Assembly (NCBI RefSeq): GCF_016919005.1
Contig: NZ_JAFFQE010000002.1
Coordinates: 372,001-436,000, forward strand
Reading direction: 5' to 3'
DNA: 64,000 bases
Origin: Desulfopila inferna
Lineage (GTDB): Bacteria > Desulfobacterota > Desulfobulbia > Desulfobulbales > Desulfocapsaceae
Under the pieces are notes generated by a model. It ran no database searches. It was given only the letters and a program-made list of their open reading frames with translations, and was not told where the DNA came from. The translations under genes were made by a program, and so were the position numbers. Below, one piece after another: positions 1-8,108 of the stretch. Within the stretch, counting starts at the first letter, position 1, and each line of letters begins with the position of its first letter.

Positions 1-76
1 TCAAAAAATGGAACACCCTGAAAGGGATGATTTTTAAAATGAAGCATAGTACTGTACCAATAAGTATTGCCAATAT

Positions 77-262
77 CGTAAAACGTTACCACGATGTCAG
101 CTGACCAGACAAATAGTTCGATATACAAGGGCAGAGTTTTTTGCTGGTCTTCGGCCTATTCAGGTAGTATGTCGAAAACCTGCTAAAAACCAGCAACGCG
201 AGAGATCGGGCTTTCTCGAAGTCGAAGTTTATGCGCGTACGGGTGTTTATCGCAATACCATC
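77..262 (+). repeat. Full copy of ~190-bp hairpin repeat
   Basis: This segment aligns by eye over its whole length with 32008-32198 at roughly 80% identity. The middle can fold into a long imperfect hairpin: the arm at 136-153 pairs with 173-190 around a loop containing CAGGTAGTAT. The outer part ends in a conserved block around TTTATGCGCGTACGGGTG. Shorter pieces of the same family occur at 505-549, 12761-12843 and, inverted, 34253-34290. A dispersed non-coding repeat is the best description. The element type is unknown. Confidence 0.75.
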
Positions 263-504
263 GTAGTGAGGGTGCATTTAAGGATTAGAGGTGCTCTGCA
301 GTCCATGAGAACAACAGCTGCCTGCGTTAGCGGATACTCGATTTTGAGTATTAATTCAACACCTCTTTCATATCTGCTCCTGAAATTTTGCTGGACTCGT
401 ATAATACCCAATCTACGTTGTTGCAGAGCTGAAACGGCGATCGCCGTACCACATGTACTGCCAAATGGAGAAATGGAGGTTTCATATTCCAGCCTTGGTA
501 TATC

Positions 505-549
505 GAGCTTTCTCGAAGTCGGAATTTATGCCCGTACGGGTGCTTATCA
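505..549 (+). repeat. Partial copy of hairpin repeat
   Basis: This matches the conserved 3' block of the repeat at 77-262 (TTTCTCGAAGTCGGAATTTATG followed by CCCGTACGGGTGCTTATC). The hairpin part is absent. Confidence 0.7.
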
Positions 550-639
550 CAGAGCCTATCTCATCAACTTTGATGACTTTTTACCAAATTATTTTAACGA
601 ATAAAAAGTAAAACAAAAACTCTTCTTTCAGCCTGTTTT

Positions 640-1719
640 CTACATTCCATACAATTTTGGACATATTCGGCACGGTCCGGGTGGAGGATTTGATGCCAGC
701 ATTGCAGAAACGCCATCTTGTACCAGCATCAGCTTTTCCATTCCATCAAAATCTGCGGAAACCGGCTGAACCAGTTCGTTGTATATGTCACACCGCTTTT
801 GCAGCATTTCCCTGAAAGTCCGATATTCTGCCTTTTGCCAGACATCGACCAGACTTTCCCGGTTGATATTGCCAAAGACGGTCCTGGTCTCGGGATATTT
901 ATTACCACAATGATATCTGTGATATTCGCTCAGCAGCGGCGGACAAAGATTTACGCACGGAGAGATGGAACCGTCCGCACCGATAAAGAGGTTATGGGTT
1001 GGATTTTTGGCGCATACCGGTTGCTCGACTTCCAGCAGAGGTGGCAGAGACAACTCTATAGAATTCAACAGTGCGGTAAGATTCCCGAAAAACACTCTGA
1101 TTCGATATTTTTTCCTGCCGAGATAAACTGCCATTCTCAACTGTTCTTCGCTGCATATATACACCATGTTGGTGCAGACAAGATAATCGACACCAAGTTC
1201 CGCGGACAGCCTGATCACGGCGTTTAAGTCCTGTATGCTTGCAGGGGTGAGAAGATAGTTGATGACTAAGGGCGGCTGTGATGCCTGACGCTCTCTGTTG
1301 AAGATGCGGATGCTCTGCAGGCACTTGTCAAAACTTCCTCTGCCCCTCAGGACATCATGCCTCTGCGGCGATGCACCGGCCAGGCTGAAGGCCATGGAAT
1401 CAAGGCCTGCTGCAAGTAAATTTTGCGCCAGGTCAATGGACATTATGGAGCCGTTACTACTCAGACTCACCCGTACTCCCGCTTGTTTAAATCTATTAAT
1501 CAGCTCAGGACAGTCGGAACGCAGCAGACTTTCTCCCCATCCCTGCAAGTGAACAGATGAGTAATCGGCACTCTGTTCAAGTATGCTGCTGATTGCACCT
1601 GCAGATAAATCCCGGCTCTGCCATTTTTCAAAAAAATGTGCTCGCACGCAGGTCCTGCAGGTCAAGTTGCACCTGCTGGTCAACTCTATCTGCATATCGC
1701 CGATATCCGCTTTCGCCAT
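640..1719 (-). CDS. Radical SAM / SPASM-domain protein
   Basis: The 359-residue product has the radical SAM cluster motif CNLTCRTC close to its N-terminus, which binds a [4Fe-4S] cluster and S-adenosylmethionine. A cysteine-rich C-terminal SPASM-like region follows, with a CAKN...SPCVNLC stretch and a final CRICPKLYG, probably holding auxiliary Fe-S clusters. SPASM enzymes often modify peptides or act as maturases, but no precursor peptide or partner lies nearby, so the substrate is unknown. An upstream ATG at 1749 would add 10 residues. I prefer 1719 because GGAG lies 8 bases before it, whereas the longer form lacks a ribosome-binding site. The gene stands alone between repeat-rich gaps. Confidence 0.85.
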   Translation of the reverse strand: MAKADIGDMQIELTSRCNLTCRTCVRAHFFEKWQSRDLSAGAISSILEQSADYSSVHLQGWGESLLRSDCPELINRFKQAGVRVSLSSNGSIMSIDLAQNLLAAGLDSMAFSLAGASPQRHDVLRGRGSFDKCLQSIRIFNRERQASQPPLVINYLLTPASIQDLNAVIRLSAELGVDYLVCTNMVYICSEEQLRMAVYLGRKKYRIRVFFGNLTALLNSIELSLPPLLEVEQPVCAKNPTHNLFIGADGSISPCVNLCPPLLSEYHRYHCGNKYPETRTVFGNINRESLVDVWQKAEYRTFREMLQKRCDIYNELVQPVSADFDGMEKLMLVQDGVSAMLASNPPPGPCRICPKLYGM

Positions 1720-1749
1720 TGTATCTGCTCCGCTCTTCTTCCGACCCAT

Positions 1750-2166
1750 TTTCGCCGTGCATTATGACCAGAACCCTTTTTTTCAATACTATCTCATGGT
1801 GATGCGTTTGTCAGGTCTTCACCTCCGGGATAATCACTTTTTCAACCAAAAAACATAGATCATTTTTTTTCAAGCTATTTATAAAAATAATTGCTACATT
1901 TACAGGATCATGCTGACGCTCTGAAACGTGACACTGATTGCGCAATATCTTTGGTCGGTATTTCTCCCTGAAACTATACCAGCCTTGGTAGGCGCAATTA
2001 TCGATATAATCGAATCAGCTGCACTGCAAATTGCCAAACCCAGCGGAGCTGGGCTCTTTACGTACTCCTCGAGGAGCGTAAGCATCCCGCAACATTATAA
2101 CGGAATGTATGGTTTAAAAATCACTGTCCATGAGAAATCAGGGCTATTCGACAGGAGATTTCCGGT
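1750..2166. other. Intergenic region upstream of tetR
   Basis: This is the divergent region between the radical SAM gene and the TetR gene. It is AT-rich near 1860-1900 and contains a fragment of the palindromic repeat at 2033-2087. The TetR gene has a good ribosome-binding site, AGGAG at about 2153. I found no convincing promoter boxes. Confidence 0.5.
2033..2087 (-). repeat. Fragment of palindromic repeat core
   Basis: The segment contains CCAGCGGAGCTGGG (2040-2053), then CTCTTTACG and a second palindrome, CTCCTCGAGGAG. It matches, on the reverse strand, the core shared by copies at 9777-9890, 14356-14467 and 56703-56815: CCCTCAAGGG, TACTGTAAAGAG, then CCAGCTCAGCTGGG. Confidence 0.6.
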
Positions 2167-2817
2167 ATGAATATCAGAGACAGCCATGAATATGAAATAT
2201 CCACCCAGATCAAGGACCAGGAACTTGTAAAGCAACGCCGCCGGCAGATAGTGGACTGTGCAGTCAAATTATTCATCAAACAGGGCTATCACAAGACTTC
2301 GACCCGTCAGCTTACCAAAGAAATCGGCATTTCGACAGGAACTCTCTACGAATATATTTCCACCAAAGTGGATGTTCTTTATCTGGTCTGCAGAGCCATT
2401 TATACCGATGTCGAAGCTAGTATGAAAAATGTTCACTTTACTTCAGAGGACGGCAGGAAGGTACTTAAGGAAATTGTCCGGGAATATTTTCTTGTCTGCG
2501 ACCGTTTGAGCGATCATTATCTTCTGCTCTACCAGGTCACCCACTTTTTACCGACAAATTTTCAGCAGAGGATTTTGGCTGCGGAGCTGGAAATAACCAG
2601 GCTTTTTCTGGATGCGATAGAACGGCTTGAAAAAGAAGGAAAGCTCGATCTCGACACTGATACCATCAACTTTATCGGGCATACCATCTCAGTGCTGGGC
2701 CATACCTGGGCTTTCCGGCGGTGGTATTTTGCCAAGCATTATACAATTGAACAATATATTGAAAAGCAGACAGAATTCATTCTGGGATTCCTGTCTGCTG
2801 ATACGGTAATAGCTTAG
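2167..2817 (+). CDS. TetR family transcriptional regulator
   Basis: The 216-residue protein has a typical TetR N-terminal DNA-binding helix-turn-helix at about residues 25-70 (IVDCAVKLFIKQGYHKTSTR followed by GTLYEYISTKVDVLY) and a helical ligand-binding C-terminal domain. TetR proteins usually repress genes until a small ligand binds. In organisms like this one, relatives often sense acyl-CoAs, but the ligand here is not visible. The gene is convergent with the oxidoreductase operon, 23 bases from the end of porB. AGGAG lies 9 bases before the ATG. Its target could be the oxidoreductase/ilvE divergent region, which holds a palindrome at 5902-5915. That link is inference. Confidence 0.85.
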   Translation: MNIRDSHEYEISTQIKDQELVKQRRRQIVDCAVKLFIKQGYHKTSTRQLTKEIGISTGTLYEYISTKVDVLYLVCRAIYTDVEASMKNVHFTSEDGRKVLKEIVREYFLVCDRLSDHYLLLYQVTHFLPTNFQQRILAAELEITRLFLDAIERLEKEGKLDLDTDTINFIGHTISVLGHTWAFRRWYFAKHYTIEQYIEKQTEFILGFLSADTVIA

Positions 2818-2840
2818 GTTTACTTTAATACTAATAAATC

Positions 2841-3740
2841 CTATTTCATTTTCTTCTGATACCCCGACCACTTGACATCAACCTGCCGCTGTAGGTCTAT
2901 TAATAATTCTGCAGATAGAGTTTTAAACCGTCCCTGAGTATCAAAATACTCGGTCACCGGCCTTCTCTCTTTTCCCATGAGTCTTTTGGATGCGCCGGTA
3001 AGTCTGAATTCTCCGTTTTCTATTTCATAGAGATCGAAAAGACCGGTTTCCACGGCAAGTTTTCCTGTCTTTATGGTAAATCTGCTGTCAAATCCCCATC
3101 CAGGCGGGCACGGTGTATGCACATGGATATATTTAGGCCCGGAAATCGTCGTGGCCTTTTTCACCTTGTCATACAGGTCAAGCGGGTAGGCCGCGGATGC
3201 TGTGGCGACATAACCGATACCATGGGCTGCGATAATCGCAGGGACGTTTTTTTTGGCCTGCAGCTTGCCCTTAATCGGCGTTGTGGTGGTCAGTACCCCC
3301 TGAGGGGTAGTCCCTGAGCGCTGCACCCCGGTATTCATATAGGCTTCGTTATCGTAACATATGTAGATTATCTCTTCGCCCCTCTCGCAGGCCCCGGAAA
3401 GCGCCTGGATACCGATATCACCGGTGCCGCCGTCACCGGCCCAGGCGACAACATTGACGTTATCCTTTTTCAGTGCCTTCATGGCGCCGCGCACACCGGT
3501 AGCCGCAGCTCCGGTTGAGGCGAAGGTAACATTGACACAAGGCAGTTTTGCCGAAGCTACGGGATACAGTCCTTGAAGAACGGTAAGGCAGCTGGGCGGC
3601 ACCACCAGAATGGTATTTTTACCAAGGGCCTTAAGCCCTATCCTGTAGACGATCGAAAGCCCGCAACCCGAGCAGGCTCGGTTACCGGGATGGACAAATT
3701 CTTCTTCCGTCAGGTTGAGTATAGTTGTTTTCTCTGCCAT
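2841..3740 (-). CDS. 2-oxoacid:ferredoxin oxidoreductase, beta subunit
   Basis: This 299-residue subunit binds thiamine diphosphate and a [4Fe-4S] cluster. The motif GDGGTGDIG (about residues 102-110) followed by NEAYMNTG is the TPP/Mg site. Cys23 and Cys26 (CSGC), Cys51 and a cysteine in HTPCPPGW are the expected cluster ligands. The enzyme oxidatively decarboxylates a 2-oxoacid to an acyl-CoA while reducing ferredoxin. It is the last gene of a gamma-delta-alpha-beta operon, 10 bases after the alpha gene. The sequence does not separate pyruvate from branched-chain 2-oxoacid types. The neighbouring branched-chain aminotransferase favours 2-ketoisovalerate/2-ketoisocaproate. Confidence 0.9.
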   Translation of the reverse strand: MAEKTTILNLTEEEFVHPGNRACSGCGLSIVYRIGLKALGKNTILVVPPSCLTVLQGLYPVASAKLPCVNVTFASTGAAATGVRGAMKALKKDNVNVVAWAGDGGTGDIGIQALSGACERGEEIIYICYDNEAYMNTGVQRSGTTPQGVLTTTTPIKGKLQAKKNVPAIIAAHGIGYVATASAAYPLDLYDKVKKATTISGPKYIHVHTPCPPGWGFDSRFTIKTGKLAVETGLFDLYEIENGEFRLTGASKRLMGKERRPVTEYFDTQGRFKTLSAELLIDLQRQVDVKWSGYQKKMK

Positions 3741-3750
3741 TTCATTCTTC

Positions 3751-4944
3751 CTATAGTTTTAAACCGATCCAGCGTGGAGTATCTTCAATTGCTTCAGGAG
3801 ACAGACATGATTCCCTTAAGGCATCAAGCAGCTGTTGTGTCTGAATTTCTCTTCCACCCAGACCGACAATATAATTATGGATAGGCGGCTTGTCCTGGCT
3901 GCGGTAGAGTGCCGACTTGATATCACCATACAAAGGGCCCTGATTACCGTAACTTAAGGCCTTCTCAAAAACAATGACACATTTTTTACCCGCCAGCGCC
4001 CGGGCAATGACGGCATCCGGGAAGGGCCTGTACAGCTGCACACCCATAACCCCGATCTTTACGCCTTCCTCCCTCATGGCATCGACAACGTCCCGGAGCT
4101 GATAGGACAGCGAGCCGATACAGACAGCAGCAAATTCGGCATCATCACATCGATACTCCTCTATAAACGGATTTCCACCCCGGCCGAACTCCTTTTCAAA
4201 CTCACTGTCGATCTCAGCGTAGGTATCGAGGGCCGCGCGCAGATCTTCGTGTAAATTATGACGTATCTCTATATAACCCGGTTCAACAGTACCATCCACT
4301 CCCGGGCGGACATCGGGAAGGGTGACGGTATTGAAGTTGCCGGGATCTTCAGGGTCGAGGAAATGCTTGGGAGCAAAAGGAGGGAGAAAGTTATCGACCA
4401 TGCTCTGCTCCGGCTGTTCAAAGGGCATATAGGTATGCGACAGGAGATAACCGTCATAGCACACCATTACAGGAATACTGACGGTCTGGGCCAGGCGAAA
4501 GGCCTTGATGACGGAATCAATTATCTGTTGATGGTCGTTGGCGTAAATCTGGATCCAGCCGACATCTCTCTGCGACATGCTGTCCTGATGATCGTTCCAC
4601 ACGGTCCAGGGAGCACCGATGCCGCGGTTGGCGACACACATGACTATGGGAAGGCGCGCTCCGACAGCCCAGTGCAGCTGCTCGTTCATATAAAGAAGAC
4701 CGTTGGCGCTGGTGGCGGTAAACGCCCGTGTTCCTGCGGTTGAGGCGGCAATGCAGACTGCCATGGCACTGTGTTCGCTCTCGACGGGTATATACTGGGC
4801 ATCGAGCTCTTCCGATTCCACAAATTCCGATAATTTTTCAGTCAATGGTGTCTGCGGAGTGATTGGATATGCGGCAATAACCTGGGCCCGTGATAACTTT
4901 ACACCCGTTGCTGCAGCGACGTTACCCGATTCAATAATATGCAT
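3751..4944 (-). CDS. 2-oxoacid:ferredoxin oxidoreductase, alpha subunit
   Basis: The 397-residue protein carries the family N-terminal pyrimidine-binding motif AAYPITPQTPLTEKL and the C-terminal regions typical of PorA/VorA. Its length is normal. It forms the TPP enzyme together with the beta subunit. The open frame extends to 4965, but the start at 4944 is preferred because GGAGGAG lies 10 bases upstream. With this start the gene is 4 bases from the stop of the delta gene. Substrate assignment to branched-chain 2-oxoacids rests on context only. Confidence 0.9.
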   Translation of the reverse strand: MHIIESGNVAAATGVKLSRAQVIAAYPITPQTPLTEKLSEFVESEELDAQYIPVESEHSAMAVCIAASTAGTRAFTATSANGLLYMNEQLHWAVGARLPIVMCVANRGIGAPWTVWNDHQDSMSQRDVGWIQIYANDHQQIIDSVIKAFRLAQTVSIPVMVCYDGYLLSHTYMPFEQPEQSMVDNFLPPFAPKHFLDPEDPGNFNTVTLPDVRPGVDGTVEPGYIEIRHNLHEDLRAALDTYAEIDSEFEKEFGRGGNPFIEEYRCDDAEFAAVCIGSLSYQLRDVVDAMREEGVKIGVMGVQLYRPFPDAVIARALAGKKCVIVFEKALSYGNQGPLYGDIKSALYRSQDKPPIHNYIVGLGGREIQTQQLLDALRESCLSPEAIEDTPRWIGLKL

Positions 4945-4948
4945 GGTA

Positions 4949-5254
4949 CTATTTCTCCTCCACAATTAATCGTGACTCATCAACCATCTCGATGGCATCA
5001 GCCGGACACTCTTCAGCACAGATGCCACATCCCTTGCAGTATGTCAGATCAATGGTCGGGGGAATTGTCTTGGAGACTACACAATCCGGACAATACAGCC
5101 AGCAGTTGAAGCAGGCCTTCTTTCCAGTTTTCACCGGGATACATTTTTCATTGTTTATTATAGGACGGAGCACCCGCCATGAGCCGGTGTTACCGCCGTC
5201 TCCAGGGCCGGGTTTGCTCCGTGATATCATTTTGCAATAATCTCTGGTTGCCAT
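4949..5254 (-). CDS. 2-oxoacid:ferredoxin oxidoreductase, delta (ferredoxin-like) subunit
   Basis: This 101-residue subunit has two 8-iron-ferredoxin cysteine clusters, CFNCWLYCPDC and CKGCGICAEECP. These fit two [4Fe-4S] clusters that pass electrons from the TPP site to soluble ferredoxin. The first cluster has the CxxCxxxCxxC spacing usual in delta subunits. The ATG directly follows the TGA of the gamma gene, so the two are translationally coupled. Confidence 0.9.
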   Translation of the reverse strand: MATRDYCKMISRSKPGPGDGGNTGSWRVLRPIINNEKCIPVKTGKKACFNCWLYCPDCVVSKTIPPTIDLTYCKGCGICAEECPADAIEMVDESRLIVEEK

Positions 5255-5818
5255 TCACACGCCTCCAACAGAAGTATTTTCATATGCAATTCTGGCTGCA
5301 TCTGCATTTAATTCCGGCTTTTTCCCAACAAATTCATTTTTGATTGCCTGCACCAGAATATCAATATCCACCAGTCCACTGGCCTTTGAAAACGCACCGA
5401 TAATTCCGGTGTTGACAACACCCGGCGGCAGCCCCGCTCGAACAGCGTGAGTCGTGACATCGGAAACAGCTACTCCGGCACCTTCGAAAGTATACTCTGA
5501 AGCCGGTTTGGGGCTATTGAGGATAACCAGGCCGTTTTCCTTGAGGCCGGCAACAACATTTACTTCCTCAAGCAGGGTATGATCAAGAACGATCACCATA
5601 TCAGGGGTAGTGATAGGGGAAAGATCGTAGATTTTTTCTTTAGAAATCTTCAGGGAAGTGAACACCGGTGCTCCCCGTCGTTCGGTTCCAAAGGTGGGAG
5701 CCATGACTACTCCTCTATACCCTGAAACAAAGGCGGCATTGGCAACGATTTTGGCAGCGGTAATCGCTCCCTGGCCGCCGCGGCCATGCCATCGTATTTC
5801 AATTATGTCTTTTCTCAT
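5255..5818 (-). CDS. 2-oxoacid:ferredoxin oxidoreductase, gamma subunit
   Basis: This is the first gene of the four-gene operon. Its 187 residues begin with the family motif WHGRGGQGAITAAK, followed by APTFGTERRGAPV. Gamma subunits contribute to CoA binding and complex stability. The order gamma-delta-alpha-beta is that of porGDAB in archaea and anaerobic bacteria. Transcription starts in the 407-base gap shared with the divergent aminotransferase gene. Confidence 0.9.
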   Translation of the reverse strand: MRKDIIEIRWHGRGGQGAITAAKIVANAAFVSGYRGVVMAPTFGTERRGAPVFTSLKISKEKIYDLSPITTPDMVIVLDHTLLEEVNVVAGLKENGLVILNSPKPASEYTFEGAGVAVSDVTTHAVRAGLPPGVVNTGIIGAFSKASGLVDIDILVQAIKNEFVGKKPELNADAARIAYENTSVGGV

Positions 5819-5901
5819 TTTTCACCGATAATTAATTTTCGTGAAATTTCAAATAATCTCTGCTTTTTGGCAAGCTTTAGTCAATAGCTGTTTAGCATAA
5901 A

Positions 5902-5915
5902 CAAACATCTGTTTG
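5902..5915. promoter_or_regulatory. Candidate operator palindrome CAAACA-TC-TGTTTG
   Basis: Two 6-base inverted arms, CAAACA and TGTTTG, are separated by two bases. A further ACAAACA lies a few bases on. The site is about 85-100 bases upstream of the gamma-subunit start, where a repressor or activator could act. Which protein binds is unknown. The TetR regulator at 2167 is one candidate. Confidence 0.3.
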
Positions 5916-6157
5916 CTTTAACAAACACTCATACTGTTGATTTTACAGTAATATCCTTGATTTTTTACTACCAACATGGCTTACTGTCAAAAAAAATAGT
6001 TCTCCCTGGCCGCCACTATCCCGATTCAGGAGAGATAAAATGGTAATATCAATGTTATAAGCCCGAAGCAGATTCTTTTCGCACTACTATGCCAGATCTT
6101 TACAGGCAGGCATAAGATGACTGCCATTGCTGGTGTAGAGTAGTCAGAATACTGTGT

Positions 6158-6187
6158 TTGGCTTTTAAAAGGCATAAAAAATATTAA
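6158..6187 (+). promoter_or_regulatory. Candidate ilvE promoter
   Basis: TTGGCT (6158-6163) and TATTAA (6182-6187) are separated by 18 bases and resemble sigma-70 -35 and -10 boxes. They end about 40 bases before the ilvE start codon. GAGG stands 5 bases before that ATG. Confidence 0.35.
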
Positions 6188-6225
6188 AAATACCTACTCA
6201 GAGTTGCTAAATAGACGAGGTCACG

Positions 6226-7290
6226 ATGGAAATACAATTCAAAAAAGCAGACATACTCAAAGATCATCCGCAGGATTCCGACCTGGGATTCGGTACCGTT
6301 TTCACCGACTACATGTTTAACATGGATTACACCCCCGAAAAGGGCTGGCATAATCCCCGCATTGAACCCTATGGTCCCATGCAGATGGATCCTTCCACCA
6401 TGGTGCTCCATTACGGTCAAGCCATCTTCGAAGGATTAAAGGCCTACAGAACGGAATCCGGGGATATCCGGCTCTTCCGGCCGAAAGACAATTTTCACCG
6501 TTTCAACCTCTCCGCCAACAGACTCTGTATGCCCGCACTGGACGAAGATTTTATCCTCGAGGCCCTGCTCGAGCTTTTGAAAATTGAGAAAGACTGGGTC
6601 CCCGGTGCCCCCGGTACATCACTGTATATCCGCCCGGCCATAATTGCCACGGACCCCTATATCGGTCTGCGCTCCTCGCACACCTACCGTTTTTTCATGA
6701 TTCTCTCACCGGTTGGTGCATATTACCCCGAAGGATTCGACCCTGTGAAAATCTGGGTGACAACCGATTATGTCCGTGCCGTACGCGGCGGAGTCGGCCA
6801 GGCAAAAACGGCAGGGAATTATGCTGCCAGCCTCTATGCCACGGATCTGGCCAACAAAGACGGTTACACCCAGGTGATGTGGCTCGACGGTGTTGAACTC
6901 AAATATGTCGAGGAAGTCGGCTCGATGAACATCTTTTTCATGATCGGCGACGAACTCATTTCTCCGGCGCTGAATGGCAGTATCCTGGCCGGGGTTACAC
7001 GGGATTCCGTGATCAGGCTCGCCCGGTCATGGGGGATAAATGTAGTGGAAAGAAGAATCAGCATCGATGAGATTTATGCCGCTCATGACCGTGGTGAACT
7101 TAAAGAGGTTTTCGGTTCCGGTACCGCCGCCGTCATCTCACCTGTCGGCAACATCAAGTACAACGGCAGAGAAATCCTTATTGGCGCCGGACAGGTTGGA
7201 CCTCTGGCGGCAAAGCTTTTTCAAGAACTGATGGACATCCAATACTGCAAGGCCGATGACCCCTTCGGTTGGACCATGCCGGTGAAATAG
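6226..7290 (+). CDS. ilvE: Branched-chain amino acid aminotransferase
   Basis: The 354-residue enzyme transfers the amino group between leucine, isoleucine or valine and 2-oxoglutarate, using pyridoxal phosphate. The PLP-binding lysine is Lys194 in GQAKTAGNYA. A glutamate in YVEEVGSMN contacts the PLP ring nitrogen, and GSGTAAVI binds the phosphate. The length fits the long (class IV, eukaryotic/actinobacterial-like) form. It is divergent from the 2-oxoacid:ferredoxin oxidoreductase, which can take its products, so the pair can convert branched-chain amino acids to acyl-CoAs. A biosynthetic role is equally possible from sequence alone. Confidence 0.92.
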   Translation: MEIQFKKADILKDHPQDSDLGFGTVFTDYMFNMDYTPEKGWHNPRIEPYGPMQMDPSTMVLHYGQAIFEGLKAYRTESGDIRLFRPKDNFHRFNLSANRLCMPALDEDFILEALLELLKIEKDWVPGAPGTSLYIRPAIIATDPYIGLRSSHTYRFFMILSPVGAYYPEGFDPVKIWVTTDYVRAVRGGVGQAKTAGNYAASLYATDLANKDGYTQVMWLDGVELKYVEEVGSMNIFFMIGDELISPALNGSILAGVTRDSVIRLARSWGINVVERRISIDEIYAAHDRGELKEVFGSGTAAVISPVGNIKYNGREILIGAGQVGPLAAKLFQELMDIQYCKADDPFGWTMPVK

Positions 7291-7409
7291 ACTAGTAACT
7301 ATTCAGGCATCCCATCTGCACGCGATCAGCCCGAAATCCATAGACATACTATAGTTTTCCAGGCTGCTCGCGCACACATATGGAGCACCCGGAGTCCGTG
7401 CTAAGAAAG

Positions 7410-7505
7410 CAAACCGCCTCCGATGAACCTCATCGGAATTGCCTCCGGAAAAATTGGAATCCGGCAGGGTAGGCATAAGCCGGCTTCCGGAAAGTCCGGT
7501 TTAAA
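7410..7505 (+). promoter_or_regulatory. Structured leader upstream of XRE-cupin gene
   Basis: Several inverted repeats are packed into this stretch before the regulator gene. TCCGATGA-acc-TCATCGGA (7419-7437) is a perfect 8-base-pair hairpin. A bulged TGCC...CCGGA / TCCGGCA stem follows (7440-7466), then the palindrome AAGCCGGCTT and a CCGG...CCGG pair. No known riboswitch consensus is recognised. It may be a structured 5' leader or a terminator/attenuator of upstream transcription. Confidence 0.35.
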
Positions 7506-7529
7506 TATATTTTCATAGTTGGAGAGATC

Positions 7530-8099
7530 ATGAGTACAGGAAAGATCAGTCAGCGCATTCAGTATTTTATGGAAAAAAGAGAGATAGACACCTGCAAACT
7601 TGCCGAAGCAACAGGCCTGGATACGAAATTTATCGAGACCATGCTCTCCGCAAATATCTATCCGCCGCTGGGTCCTCTAATCAAAATTGCACGTACCCTT
7701 GGGGTACGCCTGGGAACCTTTCTCGACGACCAGCAAACCACCGACCCGTATATCGTGCGGGAGGCCGACAGGACAGCCAACTTCAGCGTGCTTGCCGAGA
7801 AAAACAAGCCGGCTTCGTTAAATTTTTTCTCTTTAGGGATGGGGAAAACAGATCGTCACATGGAACCCTTTTTTATTGAAATTCTCCCGGAATCGGCTAC
7901 CCGGAAAACTCTTTCCTCCCATGAGGGCGAGGAATGGATAGCGGTGGTTCAGGGAAGCATAGAGGTCATTTACGGCAAGGAGACCTATATCCTCGAAGAA
8001 GGCGACAGCGTCTACTATAATTCCATAGTGCCTCATTACGTCAGCTGCAAGGGTGCTGTGAAAGCGCAGATCCACGCAGTGGTCTACATACCGGAGTGA
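7530..8099 (+). CDS. XRE-family regulator with cupin domain
   Basis: The 189-residue protein has an N-terminal XRE helix-turn-helix (about residues 8-62) and a C-terminal cupin_2 barrel (about 110-187, HEGEEWIAVVQGSIEVIYG...EEGDSVYYNSIVPH). Such proteins usually bind a small ligand in the cupin and regulate nearby metabolic genes. The stop is 9 bases before the acyl-CoA ligase gene, so the two are very likely co-transcribed and the ligase is a probable target. It is one of three paralogous XRE-cupin regulators within 5.5 kb. Confidence 0.85.
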   Translation: MSTGKISQRIQYFMEKREIDTCKLAEATGLDTKFIETMLSANIYPPLGPLIKIARTLGVRLGTFLDDQQTTDPYIVREADRTANFSVLAEKNKPASLNFFSLGMGKTDRHMEPFFIEILPESATRKTLSSHEGEEWIAVVQGSIEVIYGKETYILEEGDSVYYNSIVPHYVSCKGAVKAQIHAVVYIPE

Positions 8100-8108
8100 G
8101 GGAGAGTT

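Larger units (their letters stand above)
1..639. other. Gene-poor left edge with repeats
   Basis: I can support no gene here. Open frames of 63 codons (minus) and 112 codons (plus) exist, but both run through dispersed repeat sequence. The segment holds one full copy and one partial copy of a hairpin repeat, listed separately. The first 75 bases show nothing recognisable. Confidence 0.6.
5819..6225. other. Divergent control region between oxidoreductase operon and ilvE
   Basis: This 407-base AT-rich gap serves both the oxidoreductase operon (minus) and the aminotransferase gene (plus). It holds a palindrome at 5902-5915 with a nearby ACAAACA repeat, and a candidate ilvE promoter at 6158-6187. 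I see no gene in it. Confidence 0.6.

Noticed and set aside
86-277. 63-codon frame on the minus strand, similar to one at 31982-32203
   Set aside because: The similarity exists because both lie in copies of the same non-coding hairpin repeat. Neither has a start signal.
266-604. 112-codon frame on the plus strand
   Set aside because: It runs through a partial dispersed repeat, has no ribosome-binding site and shows no domain.
1928-2170. 80-codon frame before tetR
   Set aside because: It overlaps a palindromic repeat fragment and the tetR ribosome-binding site, and has no recognisable composition or start signal.
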